A DNA stretch of 64,000 nt from JBHJGM01 sp964405825 (GTDB taxonomy: Bacteria; Verrucomicrobiota; Verrucomicrobiia; Opitutales; JBHJGM01). Numbering within the stretch: position 1 is the first letter of the stretch; each line of letters opens with the position of its first letter. The stretch covers positions 11,966-75,965 of the forward strand of contig CAYOPI010000007.1 in NCBI GenBank assembly GCA_964405825.1, written 5' to 3'. Below, in pieces: positions 1 through 8,294 of the stretch. Below the pieces are notes generated by a model that searched no databases, was not told the DNA's origin, and was given only the letters and a program-made list of their open reading frames with translations. The position numbers were made by a program, and so were the translations under genes.

Positions 1-620
1 AGGAGGCCCTGGGCGGGGCGACGGCCGGCGGGCTCAGTGCGCTGTTGCAGGTGGGCGATTTCATGATTCCGGACGATTTCATCGACCGCAACGTGGACCG
101 GGTGGCGAACGTGCCGGTGGAGTACCTGGCCGATCCGGCGCACGCGCTGTGCCGGTTTGCCCCGCCCTTTGATGCGACGCTGCGCGAGATCCTGATCGAA
201 GAAACGCGCGCGGCGGTGCGGTCACGGCCGGAGCTGGCGCGGCTCAACGTGCATGCGAAGGGCTGCGTGCTCCAGTCGAGGTTTGGGCGTTTTGAGAGCG
301 AGGCCGAAGTGCGGATGTACCGGGAGGAAGGCGGCGATATCGTGACCCACAACCTGACCACCGAGATTGTCTTTGCACGGCAGCTGGGGATTCACTTCGC
401 GGCTCTGAACATTGTGAGCAATCCGGCCGAAGGGGTCGCGCCGTGGTCGTTCGACAGTCTGGCGGAGGTCTACCGGGATCTGAATCCGGTCAGTTGGGAG
501 ATCGTGAGCCGGGCGATGACGCGGATTGCGCAGATCCCCGAAGGGCAGCCACGGACGCTGGACGGCCAACGTGAGCACCCGCCCTTGAGCTACACCGAAG
601 CGGTCGAGCGGTTGAAGTGA
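1..620 (+). CDS. MTA/purine nucleoside phosphorylase, C-terminal part (5' end outside window)
   Basis: The reading frame is already open at the left edge (first complete codon at position 3) and runs about 205 residues to a TGA at 618-620, so the gene is cut by the window. The motif GDFMIPDDFIDRN matches the GDxVxxDxFIDRT region of S-methyl-5'-thioadenosine phosphorylases. YREEGGDIV followed by TTEIVFARQLGIHFAAL resembles the segment before the purine-binding site of the phosphorylase superfamily. The expected reaction is phosphorolysis of methylthioadenosine or a purine nucleoside in the cytoplasm, for salvage. The family usually has 260-300 residues, so roughly 70-90 are missing. MTA versus general purine nucleoside specificity cannot be settled from this part. 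It converges on the synthetase gene with a 23-bp gap. Confidence 0.8.
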   Translation, partial: EALGGATAGGLSALLQVGDFMIPDDFIDRNVDRVANVPVEYLADPAHALCRFAPPFDATLREILIEETRAAVRSRPELARLNVHAKGCVLQSRFGRFESEAEVRMYREEGGDIVTHNLTTEIVFARQLGIHFAALNIVSNPAEGVAPWSFDSLAEVYRDLNPVSWEIVSRAMTRIAQIPEGQPRTLDGQREHPPLSYTEAVERLK

Positions 621-643
621 GGCGGGGCGATTAGGGCGCTGCG

Positions 644-3277
644 TTAGCGGCTCTCTTCGAAGAAGGCTTCGACGCAGCGGGCGATTTCGGGGAGGTTCTC
701 GGTGACCAGGGTGAGGTGGTTGCCCGAGAGTTCCTTGACCTGGAGGTTCTTCAGGTAGGGCTTCCAGCCGAGGGCGGCGTCCTTGATGAAGAGTTCCTCG
801 TTAAGGGAATTGTCGCGGCCCGAAAGCAGGAGCACGGGCGTGTCGATGGGCTTGGGGGTGTGCTTGCGGTTGGCCTGCATCTGCTTGAATTCGTGGTCCC
901 AGTCGGCGGCTTCGCCAGGGCGTGGCTTCTGGAAGTTGTAGAGGAGGTTGCGCTTGACCGGGCCGAAGCGCTGGCGGATGCCCTTGCGCAGGTTGGTCTT
1001 GTTGAGGGTGGCGTTGGTGCCCAGGGGGAGCAGGCCGTAGAGAGGGACTTTGAGGCGGGCGACCGGGCTGAGGCCGGGGCGTACGTCGGGGTAGCCGGGG
1101 GCGAAGGTATCCCCCAGGACAATGCCCGAAACACGTTGCCCGCGCTGCTCGAGCTGGTGGGCCATTTCCACGGCGATGGTGCCGCCAAAGGAAAAACCGT
1201 AAAGGCGCACCTCGTCCTGTGGTTCCTGCTTCAGCAGTTCCTCGACGTAGCGCCGGGCGATCGTCTCGACGCTCAGGTAGCGGGCGACGGGATAGCCGGG
1301 TTTCCTCGCCTCGATGATGGGGTCGAAGCCGTAGATGGGCTGCGCGTCGTTGAACATGCGCGCGAAGGTGACGAAGATGCTGGCGTTGGTGCCGGCACCG
1401 GGAATGCAGTAGAGGCGGGGGCGGTCGCCGGAGCGCTTGAGGGCGCGCACGTGGTCGTGGCCGCGGTTGACCGGGTTCTCGATGCTGCGGGAGATGCCGA
1501 AGATGCTCGGGTCGGCAACGAGCGACTCGGGCTCGAGCTGCACGTCGAAGACGCGGTGGATCTGCAGCAGCAGTTCGGAAGCGGCCAGGGAGTCGCCCCC
1601 GACCTTGAAGAAGTTGTCGTGCTTGGAGAAGATGTGGCCGGGCTTGCGCAGCACGTCCTGCCAGATCTCGTTGAGCCGCTGGTCCATGATGCTGAACTCC
1701 TCGCCGGGCGGGGAGACGCGGCGGGTCTGGCGCAGCTTGACGGCGGTCTCCAGGAGGGCTTTGCGGTCGAGCTTCTGGTTGGCGTTCACCGGCAGGGCGT
1801 CCACGCCGAAGAGTTCGCCGGGGACCATCGGCGCGGGCAACAGGCGGTTGAGTTCGTCGCGCACGGCGTCGACGGTGGCCGGCCGGTGGGGACGCCGCAC
1901 GAAGAAGCCCAGGAGCTGCGGGACGTCGTCCACGGTGGTGGTCAGAACACAGGTCTCCGCCACGCCGTCGACGCTGGCGATGGCATCCTGGACCGCGAGC
2001 ACATCGACCTGGGTGCCGTTGATCTTGACCATCTGGTCGGAGCGCCCGGTGAGGTGGAGACAGCCGTTGCGCAGGAAGCCGCGGTCGCCGGTGCGGAAGA
2101 TGCGTCCGCCCGGTCCGCTGAAGCGCTCGGCGGGCTGGACGAGCTGGCCGCCCTTCCAGTAGCCGGGGGTGACGAAGTCGCTTTCGATGATAATTTCGCC
2201 AGCGGTGTCGTCCTCGGTCACGACCTGGCCATCGGCTTCGAGGCGGATGGCGTGCGGCTCAAGCAGCTGGCCGACGCCGACCACGCCTTCGGGCAGTTCC
2301 TGGTCGGGGCCAATGCGGTTGACGGCCACGACGCGGTTCTCGGTGATGCCGTAGGCGTTGAAGAGCAGGGTGGTGTCGGGAAAGGCTTCGCGGAAGCCGA
2401 GGATGTCGCGGCGCAGGAGCGGTTCGCCCGAGAGGCGGACCATCTTGAGCAAGCTGTAGTCGGTGTCGGCGGAGGTGGTGCGCAAGAGCGAGCGCAGGAG
2501 CGACGGGGTCAATGCGATGACCTCGGGGCGGGTCTGGTTGAGCCACTTGAAAAACGCCACAAGGCCGCCGCGGGCAAAGTCGTAGTGGGTCAGCGTGGCG
2601 CCGACGCTGAGGGTGTGAAAGAGGTTGAAGTAGCCGGCCCCGAAGTGGTGCGGCAGGATGGTGCCCACGCGGCTGAACCCGCTCAGGGGCATGTGGGCCT
2701 CGACCAGGTCGATGTGGTGGGTGAGGTTGCGGTGGCGCTCGGTGATGCCCTTGGGGGTGCCGGTGGTGCCGGAGGAGAAGGTGATCGAAGAGAGCCAGTC
2801 AGGGTCGACCTCCAGAGGGGCCTCCGCGGTGTCCGCCTGGGCCTGGGCGGATGTGGCGGGGTGAATCCAGGCCACCGGGGCGGTTTCGGCGAGTTCGGGG
2901 TAGAGGTCGCGGTCGCCCAGAACGATACGGATACCGGCGTCGGCGATGATGTTTTTGAGGAGCGCAGTCGGGTGGCTGGCGGCCAGGGGTACGGCAATCC
3001 CGCCGCTTTGCAGGGCACCGTTGATGGCGACGGCGGCGTCGATGTAGTTGCCGGTGAGAATGCCCACGGGTTGCTGCGTTTGGAAGTCGGGGTGGGCGCG
3101 GAGGATTGCGGCCATTTGCCCGGTGCCCTCGTGCAGTCCGGCGTAGGTGAGCTGGCGCCCGTCTTCCTCGATGGCGGCGCGTTGGGGCTGTCGCCGGGCG
3201 TGCTCGGCAAGGCGTTTGAGGACCAGGGCGGACGTGTGCGCGCTGGGTTGGGTGACTGGCTCGGGTGCCTGCGTCAT
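644..3277 (-). CDS. NRPS-like synthetase, A-T-TE tridomain, no condensation domain
   Basis: This 877-residue protein has three domains. The adenylation domain spans about 15-510: A3 loop SSGTTGTPKGI at 168-178, NAYGITE at 307-313, FRTGDRG near 394-400, GRSDQMVKINGTQVD at 411-425 and the A10 lysine in NANQKLDRK near 502. A carrier domain follows, with phosphopantetheine serine 563 in GGDSL. A thioesterase then occupies about 618-877, with nucleophile Ser696 in GFSFGG and a late GNHLTLV that could supply the His. There is no condensation or reductase domain. In core A4 the sequence is HFGAGYFNLF, so Gly213 sits where alpha-amino-acid-activating domains carry Asp235. This suggests a keto, hydroxy or aryl acid substrate. 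The start ATG overlaps the oxidase stop by 4 bp, so translation is probably coupled. A-T-TE enzymes such as the ralfuranone and atromentin types dimerise aryl pyruvates; the actual substrate here is unknown. Confidence 0.88.
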   Translation of the reverse strand: MTQAPEPVTQPSAHTSALVLKRLAEHARRQPQRAAIEEDGRQLTYAGLHEGTGQMAAILRAHPDFQTQQPVGILTGNYIDAAVAINGALQSGGIAVPLAASHPTALLKNIIADAGIRIVLGDRDLYPELAETAPVAWIHPATSAQAQADTAEAPLEVDPDWLSSITFSSGTTGTPKGITERHRNLTHHIDLVEAHMPLSGFSRVGTILPHHFGAGYFNLFHTLSVGATLTHYDFARGGLVAFFKWLNQTRPEVIALTPSLLRSLLRTTSADTDYSLLKMVRLSGEPLLRRDILGFREAFPDTTLLFNAYGITENRVVAVNRIGPDQELPEGVVGVGQLLEPHAIRLEADGQVVTEDDTAGEIIIESDFVTPGYWKGGQLVQPAERFSGPGGRIFRTGDRGFLRNGCLHLTGRSDQMVKINGTQVDVLAVQDAIASVDGVAETCVLTTTVDDVPQLLGFFVRRPHRPATVDAVRDELNRLLPAPMVPGELFGVDALPVNANQKLDRKALLETAVKLRQTRRVSPPGEEFSIMDQRLNEIWQDVLRKPGHIFSKHDNFFKVGGDSLAASELLLQIHRVFDVQLEPESLVADPSIFGISRSIENPVNRGHDHVRALKRSGDRPRLYCIPGAGTNASIFVTFARMFNDAQPIYGFDPIIEARKPGYPVARYLSVETIARRYVEELLKQEPQDEVRLYGFSFGGTIAVEMAHQLEQRGQRVSGIVLGDTFAPGYPDVRPGLSPVARLKVPLYGLLPLGTNATLNKTNLRKGIRQRFGPVKRNLLYNFQKPRPGEAADWDHEFKQMQANRKHTPKPIDTPVLLLSGRDNSLNEELFIKDAALGWKPYLKNLQVKELSGNHLTLVTENLPEIARCVEAFFEESR

Positions 3278-4407
3278 CGGGCTTCTGGTACGGTGGTGAA
3301 GCGTGCGGGCGAGAGTGCGTCGATGAGGGGTTTGAAGGGGTCGTCGGGCTGCTCGAAGCGGTCGCCGCAGAGCAGACGGCTGGCAAGTTCGGCAAGGGCG
3401 GGGGCGACCTTGACCCCATAGCCGCCCTGGCCGGCAAGCCAGAACAGACCGGGCTGAGCCGGGTCAGAGCCAACCACGGGACTGCGGTCGGGGGTAAAAG
3501 TGCGGAAGCCGCCGCCGCGGCGGCGCATCTCGCCCACGCGCAGGCCGGTCTGGCGCTGCAGGCAGTCAATCGCGCGGTCGATTTCGGCGTCGTCGCCGCC
3601 CACGTCCTGCGGCGTCATTTCCTGGACGTCGGCGGGGGAGGCAAAGATGGCGTCGCCGTCGGGGCGCGCGTAGTAGCTCTCCCGGGCGTCGCGGAACATC
3701 GGCAGTCCCTCGAAGCCCTCGTGGTTGGCCGGACGGAAGACGAAGAAGGAGCGGCGCAGCGGGGTAAACTCGATGGGGCTGCCTCCGGCCATCTGCCCGA
3801 CGGGACCGGCCCAGGCACCGGCGGCGTTGACGAGGACGTCGGCGGTGTAGGTGCCCTTGTCGGTGGTGATCTGCCAGCGGTCGCGGCGGTCGAGTCCCTC
3901 GACGCGTTCGGTGGTGCGCAGGACGGTGTCGCTTTGCTGCAGGCAGTCCAGGGAGTGCGCGAAGAACTCGATGGACTGGATGTCATGGTGGGAGCTGTCC
4001 CAGGCGGCGAACTGGACCTCGGGCGCGAGGTGCGGGAAGATCTCGCGGGCCCTGGAGAGCTCAACACGCGCGATGGTGGAGCCGCGCTGGTTGGCCATCT
4101 CGATGCGGTCGGTGAGGTCCTGCTCCTGAGCGGCGTCGGCCAGCAGGAGCATGCCGCGGTCCCTGAGGAAGGAGCGCCCGTAGTACGAGGCGTAGAAGGG
4201 CTTGCTGAGCCTGGTCAGATCGCAGACCAGCGGGGGGCCGTAATTTTCGTTGTAGCTGGAGGCGTTGCGGTTGGTGGCGTGCTGGCCGAGCGCTTCCTCC
4301 ATCTCCAGCAGCAGCACCGAGCGCTGCCCGATCAGGCGATGCGCCAGGGTCACACCGGCGATGCCTCCGCCGACGATCGCGATGTCAAAGTGCTGCTTCA
4401 TGGCCAA
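3274..4407 (-). CDS. FAD-dependent D-amino-acid oxidase/dehydrogenase-like protein (DAO family)
   Basis: This 377-residue flavoprotein has an N-terminal Rossmann motif AIVGGGIAGVTLAHRL (residues 10-25) for FAD, a central substrate-binding region and a C-terminal FAD segment ending in WLAGQGGYGVKVAPALAE. The pattern is that of the DAO/GlpO/ThiO fold, which oxidises amines, amino acids or 2-hydroxy acids. No transmembrane helix is seen, so it is probably cytoplasmic. Its stop overlaps the start of the A-T-TE synthetase (ATGA), and it begins 14 bp after the PLP enzyme gene, so the three are one operon. I infer that it makes an alpha-keto acid or oxidises an intermediate for the synthetase. ATG at 4401 is an alternative start that shortens the N-terminus by two residues. 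Confidence 0.85.
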   Translation of the reverse strand: MAMKQHFDIAIVGGGIAGVTLAHRLIGQRSVLLLEMEEALGQHATNRNASSYNENYGPPLVCDLTRLSKPFYASYYGRSFLRDRGMLLLADAAQEQDLTDRIEMANQRGSTIARVELSRAREIFPHLAPEVQFAAWDSSHHDIQSIEFFAHSLDCLQQSDTVLRTTERVEGLDRRDRWQITTDKGTYTADVLVNAAGAWAGPVGQMAGGSPIEFTPLRRSFFVFRPANHEGFEGLPMFRDARESYYARPDGDAIFASPADVQEMTPQDVGGDDAEIDRAIDCLQRQTGLRVGEMRRRGGGFRTFTPDRSPVVGSDPAQPGLFWLAGQGGYGVKVAPALAELASRLLCGDRFEQPDDPFKPLIDALSPARFTTVPEAR

Positions 4408-4421
4408 GGGCGCGGAGCGTA

Positions 4422-5612
4422 TCAGTTGACTGGATACTCGCCGCCGCCGGTGATGTTGACCATGCAGCGATGCTCGGGCTCGATCTGAGCCTCGCGCAGC
4501 ATTTTGTGCCAGGCCGCATAGGCCGCGCAGGCGGTGTGGCAGGCGGGCACGTTCTCGGCCTGGAGGTATTCGTAGGCGTCGACGATCTCCTGTTGGGTCA
4601 CGGCGATGAAAGCCCCGCCGGTGTCCTCGACGATGCGCAGCAGGTACGGGTAGGACTTGTTGGGGTTGCCGCGGAGGATGGCGCTGGCGAGGCCGGTGGG
4701 GTTGCGCAGGATGAGGTCTTCGGAGATGTGGCGCTGGCCGCGCTCAAAGGCCTTGATCATGGGGCAGCAGGTGTCCTGCTGGACGCAGATGATGCGCGGC
4801 ATCTTGCGCATGAGCCCGGCCTTCATGAGCGTGCGGAAGGCGTGGTGCGCGCCAAGGATGCCCATGCCGCTGGAGACGGACTGGAAGACGTAGTCCACGT
4901 CGAAGTCCATCTGGATGGCCCCTTCGAGGTAGGCGGTCTTGAGGCCCTCGCGCCGCAGCGGGTTCATGAAACCGCTTTCGAAGAAGACCTTGTTCTGGAC
5001 GGAGAACTTCTTGGCCACGTTGCCGGTTTCCACGAAGTCTACATCGGTGGCCTTGATGTGGCCGTTTGCGTTGCCGTCGGTGTAGCGCAGGCGGTGGCTG
5101 TGGGTCTTGGGGGCGAAGGCGTAGACGTTGATGGCGCCCTGCAGCTGCTTGGCCCAGTAAAGGTAGCTGGAGGCGGTGTTGCCGGTGGAGACGACGGTGA
5201 AGGCGTTGACGCCCAGGGTGAGCAGACCTGGCACGGCCACACAGGCCTGCCGGTACTTGGTATTGCCAATGGGCAAGGTGCTCTCGAGTTTGAGGAAGGC
5301 GCTGGCCTTGCCACCGGGGCCGGGCACCTCGCGCATCTCAGACTCTTCGCAGGGGAACCACTCGCCAGCGCTGACGGGCAGGTTTAGCTGGAAGCGCCAG
5401 ATAGACGTCCCTGAGAACTCGCCCAGGTCCTGAGTGTAATTGCATTCGGTGACCCCGCCACAGCGTTCGCAAAGGAACGAGTCGGCCATCGGCTGAAGGT
5501 GGTCGCAGTCCAGACAACGGTAGTGGCAGTCGGGATTGCGGTGAACGTCCAGCTGTTCAAGCAGGGCGCTGTTATCGAGCGCCGACAAGTCGGAGAGGCG
5601 CAAGGGCTGCAT
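4422..5612 (-). CDS. Threonine-synthase-like PLP enzyme with N-terminal zinc ribbon
   Basis: With the chosen ATG at 5612 the protein has 396 residues. The frame can be extended to 5723, but those 37 extra residues look non-coding and a promoter candidate lies inside them. Cys33, Cys36, Cys48 and Cys51 form a zinc ribbon like that in plant-type threonine synthases. LPIGNTKYRQ places the likely Schiff-base lysine at K119, matching the FKDR lysine of fold type II enzymes, and STGNT at 142-146 is the PLP phosphate loop. Family reactions are beta- or gamma-replacement or elimination on amino acids. It is the first gene of a three-gene operon with an amine oxidase and an A-T-TE synthetase. A dedicated role in making or modifying an unusual amino acid is therefore more likely than housekeeping threonine synthesis, but this is inference. 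Confidence 0.75.
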   Translation of the reverse strand: MQPLRLSDLSALDNSALLEQLDVHRNPDCHYRCLDCDHLQPMADSFLCERCGGVTECNYTQDLGEFSGTSIWRFQLNLPVSAGEWFPCEESEMREVPGPGGKASAFLKLESTLPIGNTKYRQACVAVPGLLTLGVNAFTVVSTGNTASSYLYWAKQLQGAINVYAFAPKTHSHRLRYTDGNANGHIKATDVDFVETGNVAKKFSVQNKVFFESGFMNPLRREGLKTAYLEGAIQMDFDVDYVFQSVSSGMGILGAHHAFRTLMKAGLMRKMPRIICVQQDTCCPMIKAFERGQRHISEDLILRNPTGLASAILRGNPNKSYPYLLRIVEDTGGAFIAVTQQEIVDAYEYLQAENVPACHTACAAYAAWHKMLREAQIEPEHRCMVNITGGGEYPVN

Positions 5613-6009
5613 TTTGGGGACAGTCCGGTTGGGCGGTGCATTGAGGTGACCCGACCGCGTGGTTGGAGGAGAAAGAAGGGACCAGAGGTGAGCGGCGTAG
5701 TGCGACTCAGGAAAAATAATCAAGTATTTCAGTCATTATTCAAACCGGTGACATGATTTTTTTTCCGTGATAACTGTTTACTAGAGGTACGACAGCCCAT
5801 GAATAAAAGGATTGGGGCAGAACTTTATTTTGAGGGTCTATCAAGAGCCCTGCGCCGGGTGATGTGCTGAAGTAACGTCCCCTTATGAAAACGGCGTGAT
5901 ACCCGTCTGAGGTCTCCATTTTCAGGTGCGAACGGGGCGGAGATCGTTGACTTGTTGAACTTGTGTCTGGCCCTTTGAGGCCGGGCTGCTTAGCGTTTTG
6001 AGCTATCCC
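5613..6009. other. Intergenic region between divergent operons, locally AT-rich
   Basis: About 400 bp separate the PLP enzyme start on the minus strand from the secreted-protein start on the plus strand. The part from roughly 5700 to 5880 is clearly richer in A and T than the surrounding sequence, as expected of a regulatory region. It contains a minus-strand promoter candidate at 5716-5743. A 23-codon frame at 5799-5870 was considered and not called. No terminator or RNA gene was recognised. Confidence 0.5.
5716..5743 (-). promoter_or_regulatory. Candidate sigma-70-type promoter for the A-T-TE operon
   Basis: Read on the minus strand, a TTGAAT box (5743-5738) and a GATTAT box (5721-5716) are separated by 16 bp; each matches the consensus at 4 of 6 positions. 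Transcription would start near 5708, giving a leader of about 95 nt before the chosen ATG at 5612. A transcript starting there could not use the longer start at 5723, which supports the shorter protein. Confidence 0.35.
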
Positions 6010-6912
6010 ATGATTGCTCCTCTTCGCCTGCTTCCCTTCGTCGCGCTCCTGTGTTCACTGCCTGCGGTGCTGGCGCAGCCTTTCAGTCAGCAAACCTCTA
6101 CGGTGTCCTCCGGCGGGGGCGCCAGCAGTGGCGGCACGTTTACCCTGCAGTCGAGCATTGGTGGCACGGGTAGCGGAATCTCCACGGCGGGCGTGGCCGA
6201 AAACAAGGCCGGCTACATCGCCCAGATCTACGACGTTGAGACCCTGCAGGTGACCACCGCCGATGATCCCCTGAACGAAGCGCAGACCACGCAGCTGACC
6301 GCGCAGGGCGTGGCCGACGATGCCTCGCTGGTGAATTATGATGCCTCGGAGGTCACCTGGAGCGTGGTCAGCGGGCCGGTCGCGGGAATCAACACGTCCG
6401 GCCTGGCGACGGCCGGCAATGTTTTTGAAGATACCCTGGCAACGCTGCGGGGCGTCTTCGGCGAGATTTCGGGGGACGTTTCCCTGACCGTGGCCAACGT
6501 GGGCGACGATGACTTTGGCCTGTATGCCGGCGACGGATTGCCGGACGACTACCAGGTGAACTTCTTCGGCATCGACAATCCCGACGCCGCGCCCGGGCTG
6601 GACCCCGACAACGATCGGCAGACCACGGGCAGCGAATTTGTGACGGGCAACTCGCCGGTGGACGCGACCGACCTTTTCACCTTAAAGCTGGTGAGTGTAG
6701 CCGGGGGAACCGCGAGCTTTGAGATCAGCAACGTGCTGCCGGACCGGGCCTATGCCCTCAAAAAGCGCACCTCGCTGCAGACCCTGCCCGCGGGGGCCTC
6801 GACGGTCACGACGGCCAACCCGGTGAGCGTGGCGCTGGATTTTCCGATTGCCGATACCTCGGCGGACGAGACCGCGGCGTTCTACAACGTCGACGTCACG
6901 TTGCTGCCGTAA
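6010..6912 (+). CDS. Secreted protein with calcium-type Asp-rich repeat, function unknown
   Basis: I chose ATG 6010; the frame also allows TTG at 5998. The 300-residue product begins with a clear signal peptide, LRLLPFVALLCSLPAVLAQ, with likely cleavage after LAQ or AVLA. It continues as a Ser/Gly/Thr-rich stretch with the compositional look of an adhesin or cell-surface protein. Around residue 190 it has GDGLPDDYQVNFFG and LDPDNDRQTTGSEF, which resembles the thrombospondin type-3 or dockerin-like DPDNDG repeats common in secreted Verrucomicrobia and Planctomycetes proteins. The C-terminus forms a short beta-rich module ending VDVTLLP. There is no membrane anchor and no sorting signal. The gene is monocistronic as far as can be seen. 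The role is unknown; surface or extracellular is the only safe statement. Confidence 0.7.
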   Translation: MIAPLRLLPFVALLCSLPAVLAQPFSQQTSTVSSGGGASSGGTFTLQSSIGGTGSGISTAGVAENKAGYIAQIYDVETLQVTTADDPLNEAQTTQLTAQGVADDASLVNYDASEVTWSVVSGPVAGINTSGLATAGNVFEDTLATLRGVFGEISGDVSLTVANVGDDDFGLYAGDGLPDDYQVNFFGIDNPDAAPGLDPDNDRQTTGSEFVTGNSPVDATDLFTLKLVSVAGGTASFEISNVLPDRAYALKKRTSLQTLPAGASTVTTANPVSVALDFPIADTSADETAAFYNVDVTLLP

Positions 6913-7162
6913 AGGATCTGGCATTGCGGTGATTTGCCGGCCGGAGCCGTTGGGTTCCGGGACGAGGCGGACGGTTGGCGAACGGGCATACTTTACGCTG
7001 CATGTAGCCTGGCGCTGGCAGCGTTGGCGCGGTGCACGCAAAGATCGCCTGAGTGAGCGGAAATCGGCGTTGACTTGAGCGCATTCTGGGCGCGTCATCC
7101 ATGAGTCGTCCCCCTTTCCCTGATACAGCCCGGTTGCGGGCCTGAACACTCCCCCCACCTCG

Positions 7163-8284
7163 ATGGCAGGCTTCTCTTTATGCGCTGACCCCGTGCGAAC
7201 CAGCCCGGCCCACCGCTTGTCGTGGTCCCTTCTTGCGTTGCTCCTGCTTCTGCTGACGCCGGGCTGTGGCGGTGAGATTGAGAAGCCCGCCCCGCAGGTG
7301 CGTCCGGTCAAGGCCGTGCAGGTGGCCTCGCCGGGAGCCTTTCAGGGCCAGGGTCTACCGGGACGCGCGGCGGCCACCAAGGAGGTCAACCTGGCCTTTG
7401 AAGTCAGCGGCATCGTGGTGCAGATTCCGGTGGCCAAGGGCGACCGCGTGGCGGCGGGCGACGTGCTGGCCCGGCTGGACCCGCGCGACTACCAGAATTC
7501 GCTGAACTCAGCGGAGGCGGAGTTGAAGCGGGCACAGGCTCAGTACGAACGTGTGCTGAAAGCATCCGAGAGCGGGGCGGTCGCCCAGCAGGATGTGACC
7601 GACGCGAAAGCCGTGCTCGATATCGCCGCGGCCGATGTGGACATCAAGCGCAAGGCCCTGGAGGAAACGGTCATCGAGGCACCGTTCGAGGGGGTGGTTT
7701 CGCAGGTCTTCGCCGATGACTTCCAACGGGTTTCGGCCAAGGAGGCGATCCTGCGCCTGCTGGATGATTCGGCGATCGACTTTACCGTGCAGCTGCCCGA
7801 GCGCGCCCTGCCCTACATGCCGTACGTAAAGGACTTTGCCGTGACCTTCGACGTCTTTCGCGACACGCCGCTTTCGGCAACCCTGAAGGAACTTGGCAGC
7901 GAGGCCTCCCAGGCCACGCGGACCTTTCCGCTGACGCTGACGCTGGGCCAGCCCGAGGGGTTCCGGATTCTCGCCGGGATGACCGGTACGGCGTCGGCTC
8001 AGTTGGAGTTCGACGAAGAAACGCAGCTGCCGGCGAACCTGCCGATTCCGGGGGTGAAGGTTCCTTCGGCGGCGCTCTTCGAGCATGAGGGCCAGAGCTG
8101 CATCTGGGTTTACAGCGAGGAAACCGGGACGGTCGCGCGCAAGGCGGTGGACCCCTCAGGCTTTGCCTCGGACGGGGTGTACCTGAACCTGGGGGATTTG
8201 GAAGGCTCTGAGTGGATCGTGGTGGCCGGCGTCCAGTTCCTGGAAGAGGGCCAGAAGGTGCGGCTGCTGTCGCAGGAGCCCTGA
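7163..8284 (+). CDS. RND efflux periplasmic adaptor lipoprotein (membrane fusion protein)
   Basis: The 373-residue protein begins with a hydrophobic segment and a lipobox, LLTPGC, so it is probably a lipoprotein of the inner membrane facing the periplasm. The biotinyl-lipoyl-like half motif FEVSGIVVQIPVAKGDRV, the coiled-coil hairpin LNSAEAELKRAQAQYERV and the return half EAPFEGVVSQV are in the usual order for HlyD/AcrA-type adaptors. A beta-barrel and membrane-proximal domain follow. It is the first gene of an adaptor, pump and outer-membrane-channel operon, 10 bp before the pump gene. GTG at 7193 could also be the start. It bridges the pump and the outer-membrane channel; the transported compound is unknown. 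Confidence 0.9.
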   Translation: MAGFSLCADPVRTSPAHRLSWSLLALLLLLLTPGCGGEIEKPAPQVRPVKAVQVASPGAFQGQGLPGRAAATKEVNLAFEVSGIVVQIPVAKGDRVAAGDVLARLDPRDYQNSLNSAEAELKRAQAQYERVLKASESGAVAQQDVTDAKAVLDIAAADVDIKRKALEETVIEAPFEGVVSQVFADDFQRVSAKEAILRLLDDSAIDFTVQLPERALPYMPYVKDFAVTFDVFRDTPLSATLKELGSEASQATRTFPLTLTLGQPEGFRILAGMTGTASAQLEFDEETQLPANLPIPGVKVPSAALFEHEGQSCIWVYSEETGTVARKAVDPSGFASDGVYLNLGDLEGSEWIVVAGVQFLEEGQKVRLLSQEP

Positions 8285-8294
8285 TTTTTCCGCG

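Noticed and set aside
716..3421. 901-codon plus-strand frame opposite the A-T-TE synthetase
   Set aside because: It is rich in Gly, Ala, Val and Glu, has no domain, and lies wholly antisense to a gene with intact motifs; a GC-rich shadow.
5799..5870. 23-codon ORF in the AT-rich intergenic region
   Set aside because: Only a weak AGAGG far upstream and no similarity to a known leader peptide; too short to defend.
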